Source: Klebsiella sp. BIGb0138
GTDB taxonomy: Bacteria; Pseudomonadota; Gammaproteobacteria; Enterobacterales; Enterobacteriaceae
NCBI RefSeq assembly: GCF_004342285.1
Contig: NZ_SMCV01000004.1
Coordinates: 62,001-126,000 of the forward strand
DNA: 64,000 nt
Direction of reading: 5' to 3'
Shown here: positions 49,810 to 60,200 of the stretch, in pieces
Numbering within the stretch: the stretch's first letter is position 1
Layout: the number at the start of each line of letters is the position of its first letter
The notes under the pieces: generated by a model
Database searches by the model: none
The model's input: only the letters and a program-made list of their open reading frames with translations
Told to the model about the DNA's origin: nothing
Translations under genes and position numbers: made by a program

Positions 49810-50675
49810 TGACGGCAATAACATTTATTGGTTTCGGCGAAGCTGGCGGGATTCTGGCGGGTGATTTGGCACGGGAAAATGACGTTACCATCTGGGATCG
49901 CAAGCTTCAGGGCGCAGAGCGCGCAGCGATGCGGGAAAAAGCGCATCTGGCAGGCGTCCGGGTTGCGGACTCGCTTGCCCAGGCGCTGGAGGGGGCAACG
50001 CTGATCTTTTCCACCGTGACCGCCGGCTCGGCGCTGGAAGTCGCGCTGGCAGCAGCCGAATACGTACGTGAAGGCCAATTTTTCCTCGATTTGAACTCGG
50101 TAGCGCCTGAAACTAAACGTATCGCGGCCAATCGCTTTTTGCCCGGGGCCTATCTCGATGTGGCGGTAATGGCGCCGGTACCGCCGGCGCGGCTGAGAAC
50201 GCCGTTGCTGATTGGCGGCGTACAGGCTCGCGCGCTCGCGGAACGCTTAGGCGCCCTGGGGCTTAACGCTCGTTACGGCGCGGATGACGTGGGCAAGGTG
50301 TCGGCCATTAAAATGTGCCGGAGCGTCATGATCAAAGGCCTGGAGGCATTGACGACCGAATGTCTGTTCGCCGCCCGCGAATATGGAGTGGAAGAGCAGG
50401 TCCTGGCGTCGCTGCATAGCAGTTTCCCGTCGCTGGGCTGGAACGACGAGTTTCCGGGATATCTGATTAGCCGGGTGGCTGAACACGGTATTCGCCGCGG
50501 TGAGGAGATGGAAGAGGTCGTGAAAACGCTACGTGACGCAGGCGGGGCGGGGCTGATGAGCCGGGCGACGGCACAGGCGCAACGCCAGCTGCCGCAGAAC
50601 ATGGCCGCACGCGGCCTGAACTATACGCAGCTGGTCCCTTTCGACTGGAAAGCGCTGGCCCTTAAGCTGAAGTGA
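49809..50675 (+). CDS. NAD(P)-dependent dehydrogenase-like protein, DUF1932
   Basis: Protein of 288 residues with an N-terminal Rossmann fold (ITFIGFGEAGGILAGDLA, about 3-160) like 6-phosphogluconate and hydroxyisobutyrate dehydrogenases. A C-terminal DUF1932 helical domain (about 185-260) contains the conserved lysine in VGKVSAIKMCRS. It is coupled to galD (ATGATG at 49806-49811; the second ATG is better spaced from GGAG). No step of the known gallate pathway needs it. It may act on a side product or a related phenolic. The function is unknown. Confidence 0.8.
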   Translation: MTAITFIGFGEAGGILAGDLARENDVTIWDRKLQGAERAAMREKAHLAGVRVADSLAQALEGATLIFSTVTAGSALEVALAAAEYVREGQFFLDLNSVAPETKRIAANRFLPGAYLDVAVMAPVPPARLRTPLLIGGVQARALAERLGALGLNARYGADDVGKVSAIKMCRSVMIKGLEALTTECLFAAREYGVEEQVLASLHSSFPSLGWNDEFPGYLISRVAEHGIRRGEEMEEVVKTLRDAGGAGLMSRATAQAQRQLPQNMAARGLNYTQLVPFDWKALALKLK

Positions 50676-50682
50676 TTACTGA

Positions 50683-50973
50683 TTACTTCGCCGGGCAGCC
50701 GATCTTCCCGATTGCTGCCTGATACTGCTTCTGGTTATTACGCTCTTTCGCCAGCGTCGCCTCGCGGACGTATTCCTGGTTTTGCTTCGACGCGAGGACT
50801 TTATTGGCAAAGTCGGTATCGCTGAGGGTGGTCGCCGGGGCGCATTTTTCCTTCACCGCCGTCAGCACCTGCTGCTTTTGTTGCTCGAACTGCAGACTTT
50901 GCAGAGGTGATTCGGCCCAGGCCGCCGTCGCGCTCAGGCTGGCGATCAGACACACAATCCAACACGCTTTCAT
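50683..50973 (-). CDS. yicS: Periplasmic protein YicS
   Basis: Small secreted protein of 96 residues. The signal peptide is residues 1-20 (cleavage after TAAWA, before ESPL). The mature part is helical, Gln/Lys rich and has two cysteines (Cys44, Cys93) that may form a disulfide. It matches E. coli YicS (97 residues); the function is unknown. It converges on the DUF1932 gene with 7 bases between the stops. Confidence 0.9.
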   Translation of the reverse strand: MKACWIVCLIASLSATAAWAESPLQSLQFEQQKQQVLTAVKEKCAPATTLSDTDFANKVLASKQNQEYVREATLAKERNNQKQYQAAIGKIGCPAK

Positions 50974-51073
50974 CGACTTCTCCTTAAGTAGTGGCTTCAG
51001 TCAACTATATGCGCAGGAGGCGAAATGCGCAAATTGGTCGGATATTAAATCTTTTAAAATCAGTAGATTGACT

Positions 51074-51976
51074 TTATCCTACCCGAACCCGCCGCCGGGA
51101 ATCCACGGCGATCAGCACCACCGATGAGAGAATCAGTAACGTGCCGAGCCAGTCCGGTAGCGTAAAGGTGATGCCCAACAGCAGGAGCGAGAGCAGGGCG
51201 CTGCTCAACGGCTCGGCGCAGCTGAGAATACCTGCCTTCGCGCCGCCAATCATCTGCGCGCCATTTAAATAGAGACTGAAGGTCAACGCGGTGCCAATGA
51301 CCACCAGATAGAAGAACGCCAGCAGCAGACGGCCGTTGACCACAAAGCTGGCCCCCTGGCCGCCATAGAACGGCAGCAGCATCGCCCCGCCCAGCAGCAT
51401 ACTCCAGCCGACGATCGGCAGGGTGCCGTAACGGGCGATAAGCGTTGACGGCCAGGTGGTATAGAACGCGGCGGCAAAGGCCGAAGCCACCCCCCAGAAC
51501 AGCGCTGCGGGCGATATCGACAGCGTGGTCGGATTGCCATGGGTGACCAGCAGGAACGTCCCCGCCAGCGAAGTGCCGATGGCGGCCAGCACCAGCGGCC
51601 CAGGCCGCGTTTTACGCGCCAGCGCAAACCAGGCGACGATGATCGTCGGCGACAGGAACTGCAGCACCGTCGCAGTGGCGGCGTTCGATTTTTCAATGGT
51701 CATCAGGAAGGTGAACTGCACGGTCAGGGCGCCGAACAGCGAAAAGATCAGCAGGCTGATGGCGTCTTTACGGTTTCGCAGGACGCGGAAAATTCGGTCG
51801 CCGTGGACGAAAGAGAGCATCAGGAGAATCAGGCCCGCGAACAGCAGGCGCGTCATGGTCAGATACGGCGACGACATCTGGCTTTGCTGCATAATGTACT
51901 GCGCGCAGACGCCGGAACTCCCCCATAGCACGGCGGCTATCAGAACGTTCAGCATCCCTTTTTTGCTGGAGCCCAT
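51074..51976 (-). CDS. yicL: EamA/DMT family transporter YicL
   Basis: Ten-helix inner-membrane protein of 300 residues with two EamA repeats, close to E. coli YicL throughout ([40 protein letters not shown]). A metabolite exporter role is likely; the substrate is unknown. GAGGAAAAG precedes the ATG. Confidence 0.93.
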   Translation of the reverse strand: MGSSKKGMLNVLIAAVLWGSSGVCAQYIMQQSQMSSPYLTMTRLLFAGLILLMLSFVHGDRIFRVLRNRKDAISLLIFSLFGALTVQFTFLMTIEKSNAATATVLQFLSPTIIVAWFALARKTRPGPLVLAAIGTSLAGTFLLVTHGNPTTLSISPAALFWGVASAFAAAFYTTWPSTLIARYGTLPIVGWSMLLGGAMLLPFYGGQGASFVVNGRLLLAFFYLVVIGTALTFSLYLNGAQMIGGAKAGILSCAEPLSSALLSLLLLGITFTLPDWLGTLLILSSVVLIAVDSRRRVRVG

Positions 51977-52032
51977 CTTTTCCTCAGGTGAAATAGCGCA
52001 AAACGGGCATCATAGCATGCGCGAGGCCGAAG

Positions 52033-52072
52033 CGCCGGGCAGGAAACGGCCGTCGTGAAACGGTGCCCGGCG
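52033..52072. repeat. REP-like inverted repeat between yicL and murP
   Basis: Perfect 9-base arms CGCCGGGCA / TGCCCGGCG (52033-52041, 52064-52072) around a 22-base centre. It lies between the yicL start region and the murP end. The style is like the GCCCGG palindromes elsewhere in the window. Confidence 0.6.
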
Positions 52073-52138
52073 TTGTATGTCCTGGCTAAGCGGCGCATAG
52101 TCGGCGCTGTGCGTTACGGCCTCGGCCGGGCCTGCCGC

Positions 52139-53572
52139 TCAGCTCAAATCGACGTTTTTACTGGCAAACAGCCAGGTAAAGACGAAGCCGCAGAGGTAGG
52201 CAACGGCGAGCCCGGCGGTGTAGACCGCCATACCTGCGTAGATCCCGCTTGCCGAGGTCATCAGCGGCAGCGCCACCAGGCCAGAGGGGCCGAACACCGT
52301 GTTTAACCCTACCGGCAGACCGAGCCACGCAATCAGGCCGAGGAAGAAACCGCCGCAGGCGCCGCCAATACAGGCGGTGATGAACGGCTTCATTCGCGGC
52401 AGGGTGACGCCATAAATCAGCGGTTCGCCAATGCCGAGAAAGCCTGGAATGATCGCCCCTTTAATCTGGGTACGCAGCGTTGAGCCGTGCTTCGCCCGCC
52501 AGTAAAGCGCCAGCGCGGCGCCAACCTGCCCGGCTCCCGCCATCGCCAGAATCGGGAACAGCGAGTTAAAACCTTGCGCATCGACCAGCGCAAAATAGAC
52601 CGGCACAAAACCCTGGTGAACGCCGAACATCACCGCCAGCAGGAACAGCCCGGCCAGCACCGCAGAGCCGAACGGGTTACCGTTGAGATGCAGGAACAGC
52701 CACGACATCCCGGTAAACAGCCAGCCGCCAATCGGCATAATCACGGTAAACGTTATCGCGCCCATAATCAGCAGGGTGACCGCCGAGGTGAGGATCATAT
52801 CGAGGTTGGCTGGCATTATGCGGCGCACCTGTTTTTCCACCCATGCGCCCAGAATCGCGGCAATCAGCACGCCGATAATGTTGCCGCGCGGGTCGATGCC
52901 GTGGCCAAAGAAGGTGGTGATCCCGGAATAAAAACCGCTGGTCGCCTCGGGGTTGTAGCCAAGGACAAACAGCGAAGCAACGATCGCTCCGTTGACCCCG
53001 GAACCGCCGAACGCCTTCTGCGCGTTATAGCCGATCAGAATGCTGAGGAAGGTGAACATCCCTTTGCTGAAGACTTTCATATAGCCGATCAGCGCGACCA
53101 GGGGCGCGTTCGGATGGGCATTTTCCAGCACGAACATCTGCTCCGCCAGCGTTGCGAAGCCGAGCAGCAGCCCGACGGCGATAAAACCAGGGATCAGCGG
53201 GGTAAAAATGGTGGCGAATCGGGCAAGAAACTTCTGCACGCCGCTGGTTTGCCTGCTCTTTAGCGCCTGCTTTTTCTCTGATGCGACATCCGCCAGAGAA
53301 GGCGAGCCGGCCGGCGCCTCATCCAGCAGCCCGTTCATCATTTCCGCCGCGGTTTGCGCTTTGCCGGGCCCCAGCACCACCTGGAACTGCTCATCGCTGA
53401 CGATAACCCCCATCACGCCCTCAATCTGGCGGATGGCGGCGCTATCGGCGAGCTGCTCATCACGTAAGGTTAATCGCAGGCGGGTCATACAGTTCCCCGC
53501 CTGGGCCACGTTCCCGGCCCCGCCTACATGCGTAAGGATCCGCGCTATCATCTCTTTATTTATTTTTGCCAT
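52139..53572 (-). CDS. murP: PTS N-acetylmuramic acid transporter EIIBC
   Basis: PTS permease of 477 residues (E. coli MurP 474) that imports N-acetylmuramate and phosphorylates it at C6. The EIIB domain is N-terminal (about 1-85) with phospho-cysteine Cys28 in GNCMTRLRL. The EIIC membrane domain covers about 115-470, with [20 protein letters not shown]. No EIIA domain is present, so EIIA-Glc is needed. It lies 24 bases downstream of murQ. Confidence 0.94.
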   Translation of the reverse strand: MAKINKEMIARILTHVGGAGNVAQAGNCMTRLRLTLRDEQLADSAAIRQIEGVMGVIVSDEQFQVVLGPGKAQTAAEMMNGLLDEAPAGSPSLADVASEKKQALKSRQTSGVQKFLARFATIFTPLIPGFIAVGLLLGFATLAEQMFVLENAHPNAPLVALIGYMKVFSKGMFTFLSILIGYNAQKAFGGSGVNGAIVASLFVLGYNPEATSGFYSGITTFFGHGIDPRGNIIGVLIAAILGAWVEKQVRRIMPANLDMILTSAVTLLIMGAITFTVIMPIGGWLFTGMSWLFLHLNGNPFGSAVLAGLFLLAVMFGVHQGFVPVYFALVDAQGFNSLFPILAMAGAGQVGAALALYWRAKHGSTLRTQIKGAIIPGFLGIGEPLIYGVTLPRMKPFITACIGGACGGFFLGLIAWLGLPVGLNTVFGPSGLVALPLMTSASGIYAGMAVYTAGLAVAYLCGFVFTWLFASKNVDLS

Positions 53573-53596
53573 TGCACGTTACCTGTTTGTCGACGC

Positions 53597-54499
53597 TTAG
53601 GTGTTGCTCAGCGCTTTGCGGATATAGCCGTTATTTTTCGCCAGCAGGGACTGGGCTTCGGCGGCGTTCAGATCCGCCAGTACCATCACAATCGCCGTTT
53701 TACAGTGGCGGCCGCAGGCATCAAGTGCGCTTTGCGCCGTGGCGCGATCGCAGTCGGTCGCTTCCATGACGATCGAGACCTGGCGCTCAATCAGCTTCGC
53801 GTTGGTCGCTTCGACGTCGACCATCAAATTGCTGTACACCTTGCCGATGCGGATCATGGCGCCGGTGGAGATCATGTTCAGCACCAGCTTCTGCGCGGTT
53901 CCCGCCTTCAGGCGGGTGGAGCCGGTGACCACTTCCGGGCCCACTGCCGGCGTGATGGCGACATCGGCTAAACGAGCCATTTCGCCGTGCGGGTTGCAGC
54001 TGACGATGGCGACGAAGGCGTTCTGGCTATGGGCATACTCCATGGCGCCGATGACGTACGGCGTACGTCCGCTGGCCGCCAGGCCAACCAGCACATCGCG
54101 ATTGCTGAAGCTGAGGTTTTGCAGGTCCATGGCGCCCTGCGCTTTATTGTCTTCCACGTTTTCCACGGCGCTAAGAATCGCTTTATGACCGCCGGCGATA
54201 ATTCCTACCACCTGCTCCGGGCGGGTGCCGAAGGTCGGCGGACATTCGCTGGCATCAAGGATCCCCAGACGACCGGAGGTTCCCGCGCCGATATAAATCA
54301 GGCGCCCCCCGGCCTGCAGCGCCATCGCGACTTTATCCACGACCTGGGCGATTTGCGGCAAATAGGCGGTGATTGCATGGGCCACCTGCTGGTCTTCCTG
54401 GTTAATCACCGTCAGCATCTCGACGGTGGACAGGGTGTCGATATTGGCGCTATTGGCGTTGCGACGCTCGGTCAGCAATGTGCTCAGGTCGATACTCAT
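53597..54499 (-). CDS. murQ: N-acetylmuramic acid 6-phosphate etherase
   Basis: SIS-domain lyase of 300 residues that removes D-lactate from MurNAc 6-phosphate to yield GlcNAc 6-phosphate, for uptake or recycling of cell-wall sugar. RLIYIGAGTSGRLGILDASECPPTFG is the MurQ signature (abbreviated core GAGTSGRLG...DASECPPTF), with the catalytic glutamate in the latter. GAGG precedes the ATG. First gene of murQP. The usual divergent murR regulator is absent here. Confidence 0.94.
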   Translation of the reverse strand: MSIDLSTLLTERRNANSANIDTLSTVEMLTVINQEDQQVAHAITAYLPQIAQVVDKVAMALQAGGRLIYIGAGTSGRLGILDASECPPTFGTRPEQVVGIIAGGHKAILSAVENVEDNKAQGAMDLQNLSFSNRDVLVGLAASGRTPYVIGAMEYAHSQNAFVAIVSCNPHGEMARLADVAITPAVGPEVVTGSTRLKAGTAQKLVLNMISTGAMIRIGKVYSNLMVDVEATNAKLIERQVSIVMEATDCDRATAQSALDACGRHCKTAIVMVLADLNAAEAQSLLAKNNGYIRKALSNT

Positions 54500-54530
54500 A
54501 AAAAAACCTCATCATTCACAGTTAAGCCAG

Positions 54531-54573
54531 ATTTTAAGGAATTAATTATTCCAATCATGTGAAGGCTATCACG
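54531..54573 (-). promoter_or_regulatory. murQP promoter with CRP site and palindrome
   Basis: On the minus strand TAAAAT (54536-54531) is a good -10. TGTGA-AGGCTA-TCACG (54558-54573) matches the CRP consensus at 9 of 10 bases, and its centre falls about 41.5 bases before the likely start, the class II position. GGAATTAATTATTCC (54538-54552), a perfect 15-base palindrome between them, is a candidate MurR-type operator. Confidence 0.7.
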
Positions 54574-54620
54574 ATTAGTACTTAACGGATAAGCAGAGAT
54601 TTGTAGGTATGGCGGGAAGT

Positions 54621-54658
54621 GATGCAGTAACAATAATGGAATATTTTATTACTGCATC
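54621..54658. repeat. Inverted repeat after the Bcr/CflA gene
   Basis: Arms GATGCAGTAA / TTACTGCATC (10 bases, perfect) at 54621-54630 and 54649-54658, with an AT-rich 18-base centre. It lies 5 bases past the stop of the minus-strand exporter gene. Possible transcript end or operator. Confidence 0.5.
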
Positions 54659-54663
54659 TTTAA

Positions 54664-55824
54664 TTAGCGGGCGGCGTGTGGTTTTGCCAGGCCGAAGAAC
54701 AGGGCCATCAGATAGCTAATGGTCATGGCGAGACTCATTTTCAGCATCGTTTCACCGCCGAGCCCGGCCAGCGGCGCGGCGATACCGCCGCAGACAAACA
54801 TTAAGGTTCCCATCAATGCCGAAGCGGTACCTGACTGCGCGCTGCTGACTTCCCCCATCGCTTTTGACCCGGCAACGGTGCTGATGCCGCTCATTAACGA
54901 CACGGTGAAGAACAGACCGATCAGCGCCGGCAGCGGCAGGTGCAGCCAGGCGAATACCAGCGTGATGGCCGCACACAGAACCGCCAGGCTCAGACCGCCG
55001 CGTAGCAGCGCGTCCGCGCTGAAGCGGTGAGAGAGACGGGAGAAGATCTGCGCAGCGATGATCAGCCCGATCCCGTTGACCCCGAACAGCAGGCTGAACT
55101 GTAGGGCAGTCATGGCGTATTCGTTCTGAATCACGAATGACGACGAACCGATGTACGAGAACAGGCCGGCCATCATGAAGGCCTGAATCAGGCAGTAGCG
55201 CATAAAGCGGCGATTTTTCATAACCGGCGCGTTGTTTTGCTGCGGCGTAGCGGCGTCTTTTGCCGGCAGCGTTTCACGTAGCACCGCCAGGCTCAGGAGC
55301 AGCAGTACGCCGCCGATGGCGGCCATCGCCCAGAACAGAACGCGCCAGTCGGAGAGAGTGATGATGTAGCCGCCGATCACCGGCGACACTACCGGGGCGA
55401 TGCCGTTGACGGTCATCAGCAGAGCGAAAAACTGGGTCAACCGGGCGCCCTGATATTTATCGCGGGCAATCGAACGGGACAGCACCGAACCGCCGGCGCC
55501 GGCGAAGCCCTGCAGAAAACGCCATGCAATCAGCAGATGAATATCATGGGTCGTTGCGCACATCGCCGAAGAGAAGATAAACAGCAGCAGCGACAGGATC
55601 AGCGGCTTCTGGCGGCCGATGCGGTCGCTCAGCGGGCCAAAAAACAGCTGTCCAAGGCCGAGGCCAATCAACGAGGCCGTCAGCGAAAGCTGGGTTTGCG
55701 TACCGGTGGCGTTCAGCTGTTGGGTGATGTCCGGCAGCGCAGGCAGATAGAAGTCGGTACACAGCGGGCCGATAGCGGTTAACAGGCCGAGGACCAGCGC
55801 CCACGAGAGAGAGATACGCGGCAT
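54664..55824 (-). CDS. Bcr/CflA family multidrug efflux MFS
   Basis: DHA1-type exporter of 386 residues with 12 helices. The family start pattern is LLTAIGPLCTDFYLPALPDI, motif A is GPLSDRIGRQKPLILSLL, and VNGIAPVVSPVIGGYIITL is Bcr/CflA typical. AAGGAG precedes the ATG at 55824; the frame is open to 55965 inside eefC without family-like sequence. It lies 47 bases downstream of the RND operon on the same strand and could be read with it. Confidence 0.88.
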   Translation of the reverse strand: MPRISLSWALVLGLLTAIGPLCTDFYLPALPDITQQLNATGTQTQLSLTASLIGLGLGQLFFGPLSDRIGRQKPLILSLLLFIFSSAMCATTHDIHLLIAWRFLQGFAGAGGSVLSRSIARDKYQGARLTQFFALLMTVNGIAPVVSPVIGGYIITLSDWRVLFWAMAAIGGVLLLLSLAVLRETLPAKDAATPQQNNAPVMKNRRFMRYCLIQAFMMAGLFSYIGSSSFVIQNEYAMTALQFSLLFGVNGIGLIIAAQIFSRLSHRFSADALLRGGLSLAVLCAAITLVFAWLHLPLPALIGLFFTVSLMSGISTVAGSKAMGEVSSAQSGTASALMGTLMFVCGGIAAPLAGLGGETMLKMSLAMTISYLMALFFGLAKPHAAR

Positions 55825-55841
55825 AGGAACTCCTTGCGTAT

Positions 55842-55861
55842 GCCGGGCGTTGCCGCCCGGC
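55842..55861. repeat. Short GC palindrome between eefC and the Bcr/CflA gene
   Basis: Perfect 8-base arms GCCGGGCG / CGCCCGGC with loop TTGC. It lacks a U-tract on the minus strand, so it looks more like a REP-type processing element than a full terminator. Confidence 0.55.
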
Positions 55862-55871
55862 TGAAAATGGG

Positions 55872-57236
55872 TTAGCTGGCGCCGCCTCCCAGCGACTGCC
55901 AGAGCGTGATCCGGTTTTCGAGGTCGGTTTGCTGCAGGGCGATCAGCGTCGCCTGCGCCGACCACAGCGTGCGCTGGGCGGTCAGGACCGACAGATAATC
56001 GCCGACGCCGGTCTGATAGCGTTTCATGGCGATATCCAGCGACGTCTGCTCGGCGGCGACGTACTGGCGCTGGGCATCCAGCTGTTCGCTCAGCGTTTCC
56101 CGGCGCGCCAGCGCATCGGCCACGTCTTTAAAGGCGCTCTGGATACTCTTCTCATAGGTGGCGATCAGCCCCTTTTTCTCCGCTTCGGCATAGCGCAACT
56201 GGGCCAGATTGCTGCCGCCGGTAAATAGCGGCAGGCTAATCGATGGGGCGAACGACCACACCTGCATCCCGTGACTGAACAGGGAAGATAGCGCATCGCT
56301 GCCTACGCCAGCGCTGGCGGTTAGCGAGATGGTGGGGAAGAAGTTGGCTCGCGCCGCGCCGATGTCGGCATTGGCGCCTTTCAGATTATGCTCTGCTTCC
56401 TGAATATCCGGGCGACGAAGCAGCACCGACGACGAAACGCCGGCGGGCACCAGGCTAATGCTGTGATCGCCGAGGCTTTCCAGGGTGCCGGGCAACAGGC
56501 TATCGGGCACGGTTTCGCCAGCCAGTAAATTGAGCGCATTTTTGTCCTGGGCGACCAGCGTGCGGTAGCTGGCGACGCTGGCGCGAGCCTGCTGATAAAC
56601 GCTTTCGGCATCGCTGAGATCGCCCGCGGAGGCGGTGCCCACCGCCATCTGGCGGGCGACGATTTGGCGTGAGTTATCGGCGCTGGCCAGGGTCTCCTGC
56701 GCCAGCGCCAGATTGCTGTTGTCCGCCGCGAGGGCGACCCAGGCGGTGGTCAGGTCGGCAATCATCGTCAGGCGCGTATTCTGTGCGGTGTATTCGCTGG
56801 CGAGCCAGCTCTCCCGCGCGGCGCGGGACAGACTCTGATTCTTGCCGAACAGATCCAGCTCGAAGCTGGAGACCGCGCCGTCGGCTTGTGCCGACGAGGT
56901 CAGGCCGCTGGCCACCGTTTTACTACGGGTATGGCTCAGTTCGGCGTCAACGGTCGGGAACAGCGCGGCGCGGGTCTCGCCGTACTGGGCGCGGGCGGCT
57001 TCAATATCGGCGAGGGCTTTCTGCAGATCGCGGTTGCTGGTCAGCGCCATGCTGACCACTTTTTTCAGCCGCGCGTCGTTCACCACCTGCTGCCAGCCGC
57101 CGATCACCGCGGTGGCTTCGCCGTGGGCGCCGGGTAGCGTGGCGGGAACCGGCGCCGCCGGGCGGATGTAGTCCGGGTCAAGCGAGACGCAGCCTGCGGT
57201 CAGGAGTGCGACAAAAACTAAGGTACAACGAAACAT
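55872..57236 (-). CDS. eefC: RND efflux outer-membrane channel lipoprotein (EefC type)
   Basis: NodT/OprM-family outer-membrane factor of 454 residues. The lipobox LTAGC gives lipidated Cys16, followed by two OEP repeats (about 60-245 and 265-450). RRPDIQEAEHNLKGANADIG and TGVGDYLSVLTAQRTLWSAQ are the conserved repeat motifs. It forms the TolC-like exit duct for EefAB. It begins 3 bases after eefB. Confidence 0.87.
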   Translation of the reverse strand: MFRCTLVFVALLTAGCVSLDPDYIRPAAPVPATLPGAHGEATAVIGGWQQVVNDARLKKVVSMALTSNRDLQKALADIEAARAQYGETRAALFPTVDAELSHTRSKTVASGLTSSAQADGAVSSFELDLFGKNQSLSRAARESWLASEYTAQNTRLTMIADLTTAWVALAADNSNLALAQETLASADNSRQIVARQMAVGTASAGDLSDAESVYQQARASVASYRTLVAQDKNALNLLAGETVPDSLLPGTLESLGDHSISLVPAGVSSSVLLRRPDIQEAEHNLKGANADIGAARANFFPTISLTASAGVGSDALSSLFSHGMQVWSFAPSISLPLFTGGSNLAQLRYAEAEKKGLIATYEKSIQSAFKDVADALARRETLSEQLDAQRQYVAAEQTSLDIAMKRYQTGVGDYLSVLTAQRTLWSAQATLIALQQTDLENRITLWQSLGGGAS

Positions 57237-57239
57237 AAC

Positions 57240-60200
57240 TTACTCCTGAGACGGGCGTTGGCGGGTGAACAATCGTTTCACCAGCACAAAGAACAGGGGA
57301 ACGAAGAATACGGCCAGCAGCGTCGCGGTCAGGGTACCGCCGATAATGCCGGTACCGATCGCCACGCGGCTGTTGGCCCCGGCCCCGGTCGCCACCGCCA
57401 GCGGCAGCACCCCGGCGATAAACGCCAGCGAGGTCATCACGATGGGGCGCAGACGCGTTTGCGCCGCACGTAGCGCCGCGCGCGACAGCGAGTAACCGTC
57501 ATCGACCGCCGCTTCGGCAAACTCGACGATCAGGATGGCGTTCTTCGACGACAGGCCGATGGTGGTCAGCAGGGCAACCTGGAAGTAGACATCGTTATTC
57601 AGATCGCGCAGCCACGCCGCCAGCGCGGCGCCGAGCAGGCCCAGCGGGATCACCATGATCACCGAGAACGGCACCGACCAGCTTTCATACAGCGCCGCAA
57701 GGCACAGGAACACCACCAGAATCGAGATCGCGTACAGGCTCATCGCCTGCCCGCTGGCCAGCTTTTCCTGTAACGACATGCCGCTCCATGCCCAGGTGGT
57801 GCCAGCCGGCAGGTTATTGGACAGCGCTTCCATTTGGTCCATCGCCGCACCCGAGCTGAAGCCGCTGGCGTTCTCACCCTGGATTTCGAAGGCGGCAGAG
57901 CCGTTGTAGCGCACCAGGCTTTCCGGGCCATACTGCCAGCGGGTAGTGGCGAAGGCGGAGAACGGCGTCATGCTGTCATCGCTGCCGCGCACAAACCATT
58001 TCCCGAGATCGGACGGGACGGCGCGAGCGTCGCTTTCCCCCTGGATATAAACCTTCTTCACCCGTCCGCGATCGATAAAGTCGTTGACGTAGGTTCCGCC
58101 CCAGGCGCTGGAGAGCGTATCGGTCACATCGCTCAGCGACAGTCCCAGCGACACGGCTTTGTTATTATCGATATCCACCTGCAGCTGCGGCATCTGCGGC
58201 AGGTCATTGGCGCGTACCGACTGGAGCTGCGGGCTTTGGTTGGCGGCGGCCAGCAGCTGACTGCGCATTTTCATCAGGCTATCGCGATCGGTGCCGCCGC
58301 TGGCCATCAGTTCAAAGGTAAAGCCGTTGCTCTGGCCCAGACCGTCCACCGATGGCGGTGTCATGGCGAACAGCGAGGCGTCGCGAATGCTGCTTAGATC
58401 TTGAGTGGCGCGCAGGGCAATCGCCTGGGCGGTATTCTCTGCCCCTTTACGCTCGGACCAGTTTTTCAGCGAAACGAAGGCCATCCCGGCGTTCTGTCCG
58501 CTGCCGCTGAAGTTAAAGCCATCGACGGTAAAGATAACGTTGGTATTGGCCTTTTCTTTGCTAAGGAACCAGTCGGTTACCTGGCGACGTACCTCGGCGG
58601 TACGGACCGCGGTGGCGCCCGCCGGGAGGGTGTACTGGACCATGATTTCGCCCTGATCCTCTACCGGCAGAAAGCTCCCCGGCAGCTTCCACATCGCCAG
58701 CGCCATGGTGCCGCAGATCAGTACAAAGGCCCCCATCATCACGGCGGAGCGGCGTAGCCCACCGAGTACGCGATGCTGATAGCCCTGTTCGGTACGGCCC
58801 CACAGGCGGTTAAAGGCCCCGAAGAATCCTTTGCTGTGCGGCTTAGAATGGGAGAGCAGCGCGCCGCACAGCGCCGGGGTTAAGGTGAGGGCCACCACCA
58901 CTGACAGCATCATCGCCGAGATAATGGTCACCGAAAACTGGCGGTAGATCACGCCGGTCGAACCGCCGAAGAAGGCCATCGGCAGGAACACCGCCGACAG
59001 CACCAGCGCAATTGCGATCAGCGCCCCGGAGATTTCGCCCATCGATTTTTCGGTGGCTTCGCGGGCGGGCAGGCCCTCGTCGCGCATAATGCGCTCGACG
59101 TTTTCCACCACCACGATGGCGTCATCCACCAGCAGGCCGATGGCCAGCACCATCGCAAACAGGGTCAAGGTGTTGATGGAGTAGCCGAACAGCGCCAGCA
59201 CGCCAAAGGTACCCAGCAGCACTACCGGCACCGCGACCGCCGGAATCAGCGTGGCGCGGAAGTTTTGCAGGAACAGGTACATCACGCAAACCACCAGGAT
59301 GATGGCTTCAAACAGCGTTTGAATGACGTCTTCCACCGAGATTTTGATGAACTCGGTGCTGTCCTTCGGGTAGGCGATATCGTAGCCCTGCGGCATCTGC
59401 CGCTGGTATTCGGCAATTTTACTTTTCACGCGCGTGGCGGTATCCAGCGCATTGGCCCCCGGGGCCATCATCACCGCGATCCCGGCGGCCGGGTGGCCGT
59501 TGAGGTTGGCGGTGGCGGTGTAATCTTCGCTGCCCATCTCCACGCGAGCGACGTCGCTCAGGCGCACCACCGAACCGTCGGATTTGCTCTTCACAATAAT
59601 GTTTTTGAACTGGTCGACGGTTTGCAGCCGCGACTGGGCGCGGACGGTAGCGGTCAGCTGCTGCGCGCTGGACGATGGCAGGGCGCCGATTTTACCCGCG
59701 GAAATTTGCACGTTCTGCGCTTCAATCGCCGTTTGCACATCGGAAGGCATCAGCGCGTAGGACGCCAGCCTGATGGGATCCATCCAGATACGCATGGCGT
59801 ATTCCGCGCCGAAAACGCGCAGGCTGCCGACGCCCTCAACGCGCGCCAGCGGGTCCTGCATGTTACTGACCAGCCAGTCGGAAATATCGGAGCTGGTGGC
59901 CTTGTTGTTTTTATCGTACACCGCAAGGATCAGCAGGAAGTTACTTTGCGATTTCACCACCGTGACGCCGGATTGCTGCACCTCGCTCGGCAGGCGCGAT
60001 TCCGCCTGCTGGACTTTGTTCTGCACCTGAACCTGGGCGGTATCCGGGTCGGTCCCCTGTTCGAAGGTGACGGTAATATCCACCGAGCCGTCAGAGCTGC
60101 TGGTGGAGGTGAAATAGAGCAGGTTATCCAGCCCGGTAAGCTGCTGCTCAATCACCTGAGTGACGCTGTTCTCCAGAGTTTCAGCAGAGGCCCCGGTATA

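Noticed and set aside
48808-49824. 338-codon minus-strand frame opposite galD
   Set aside because: No recognisable domain; galD is complete and coupled to its neighbours.
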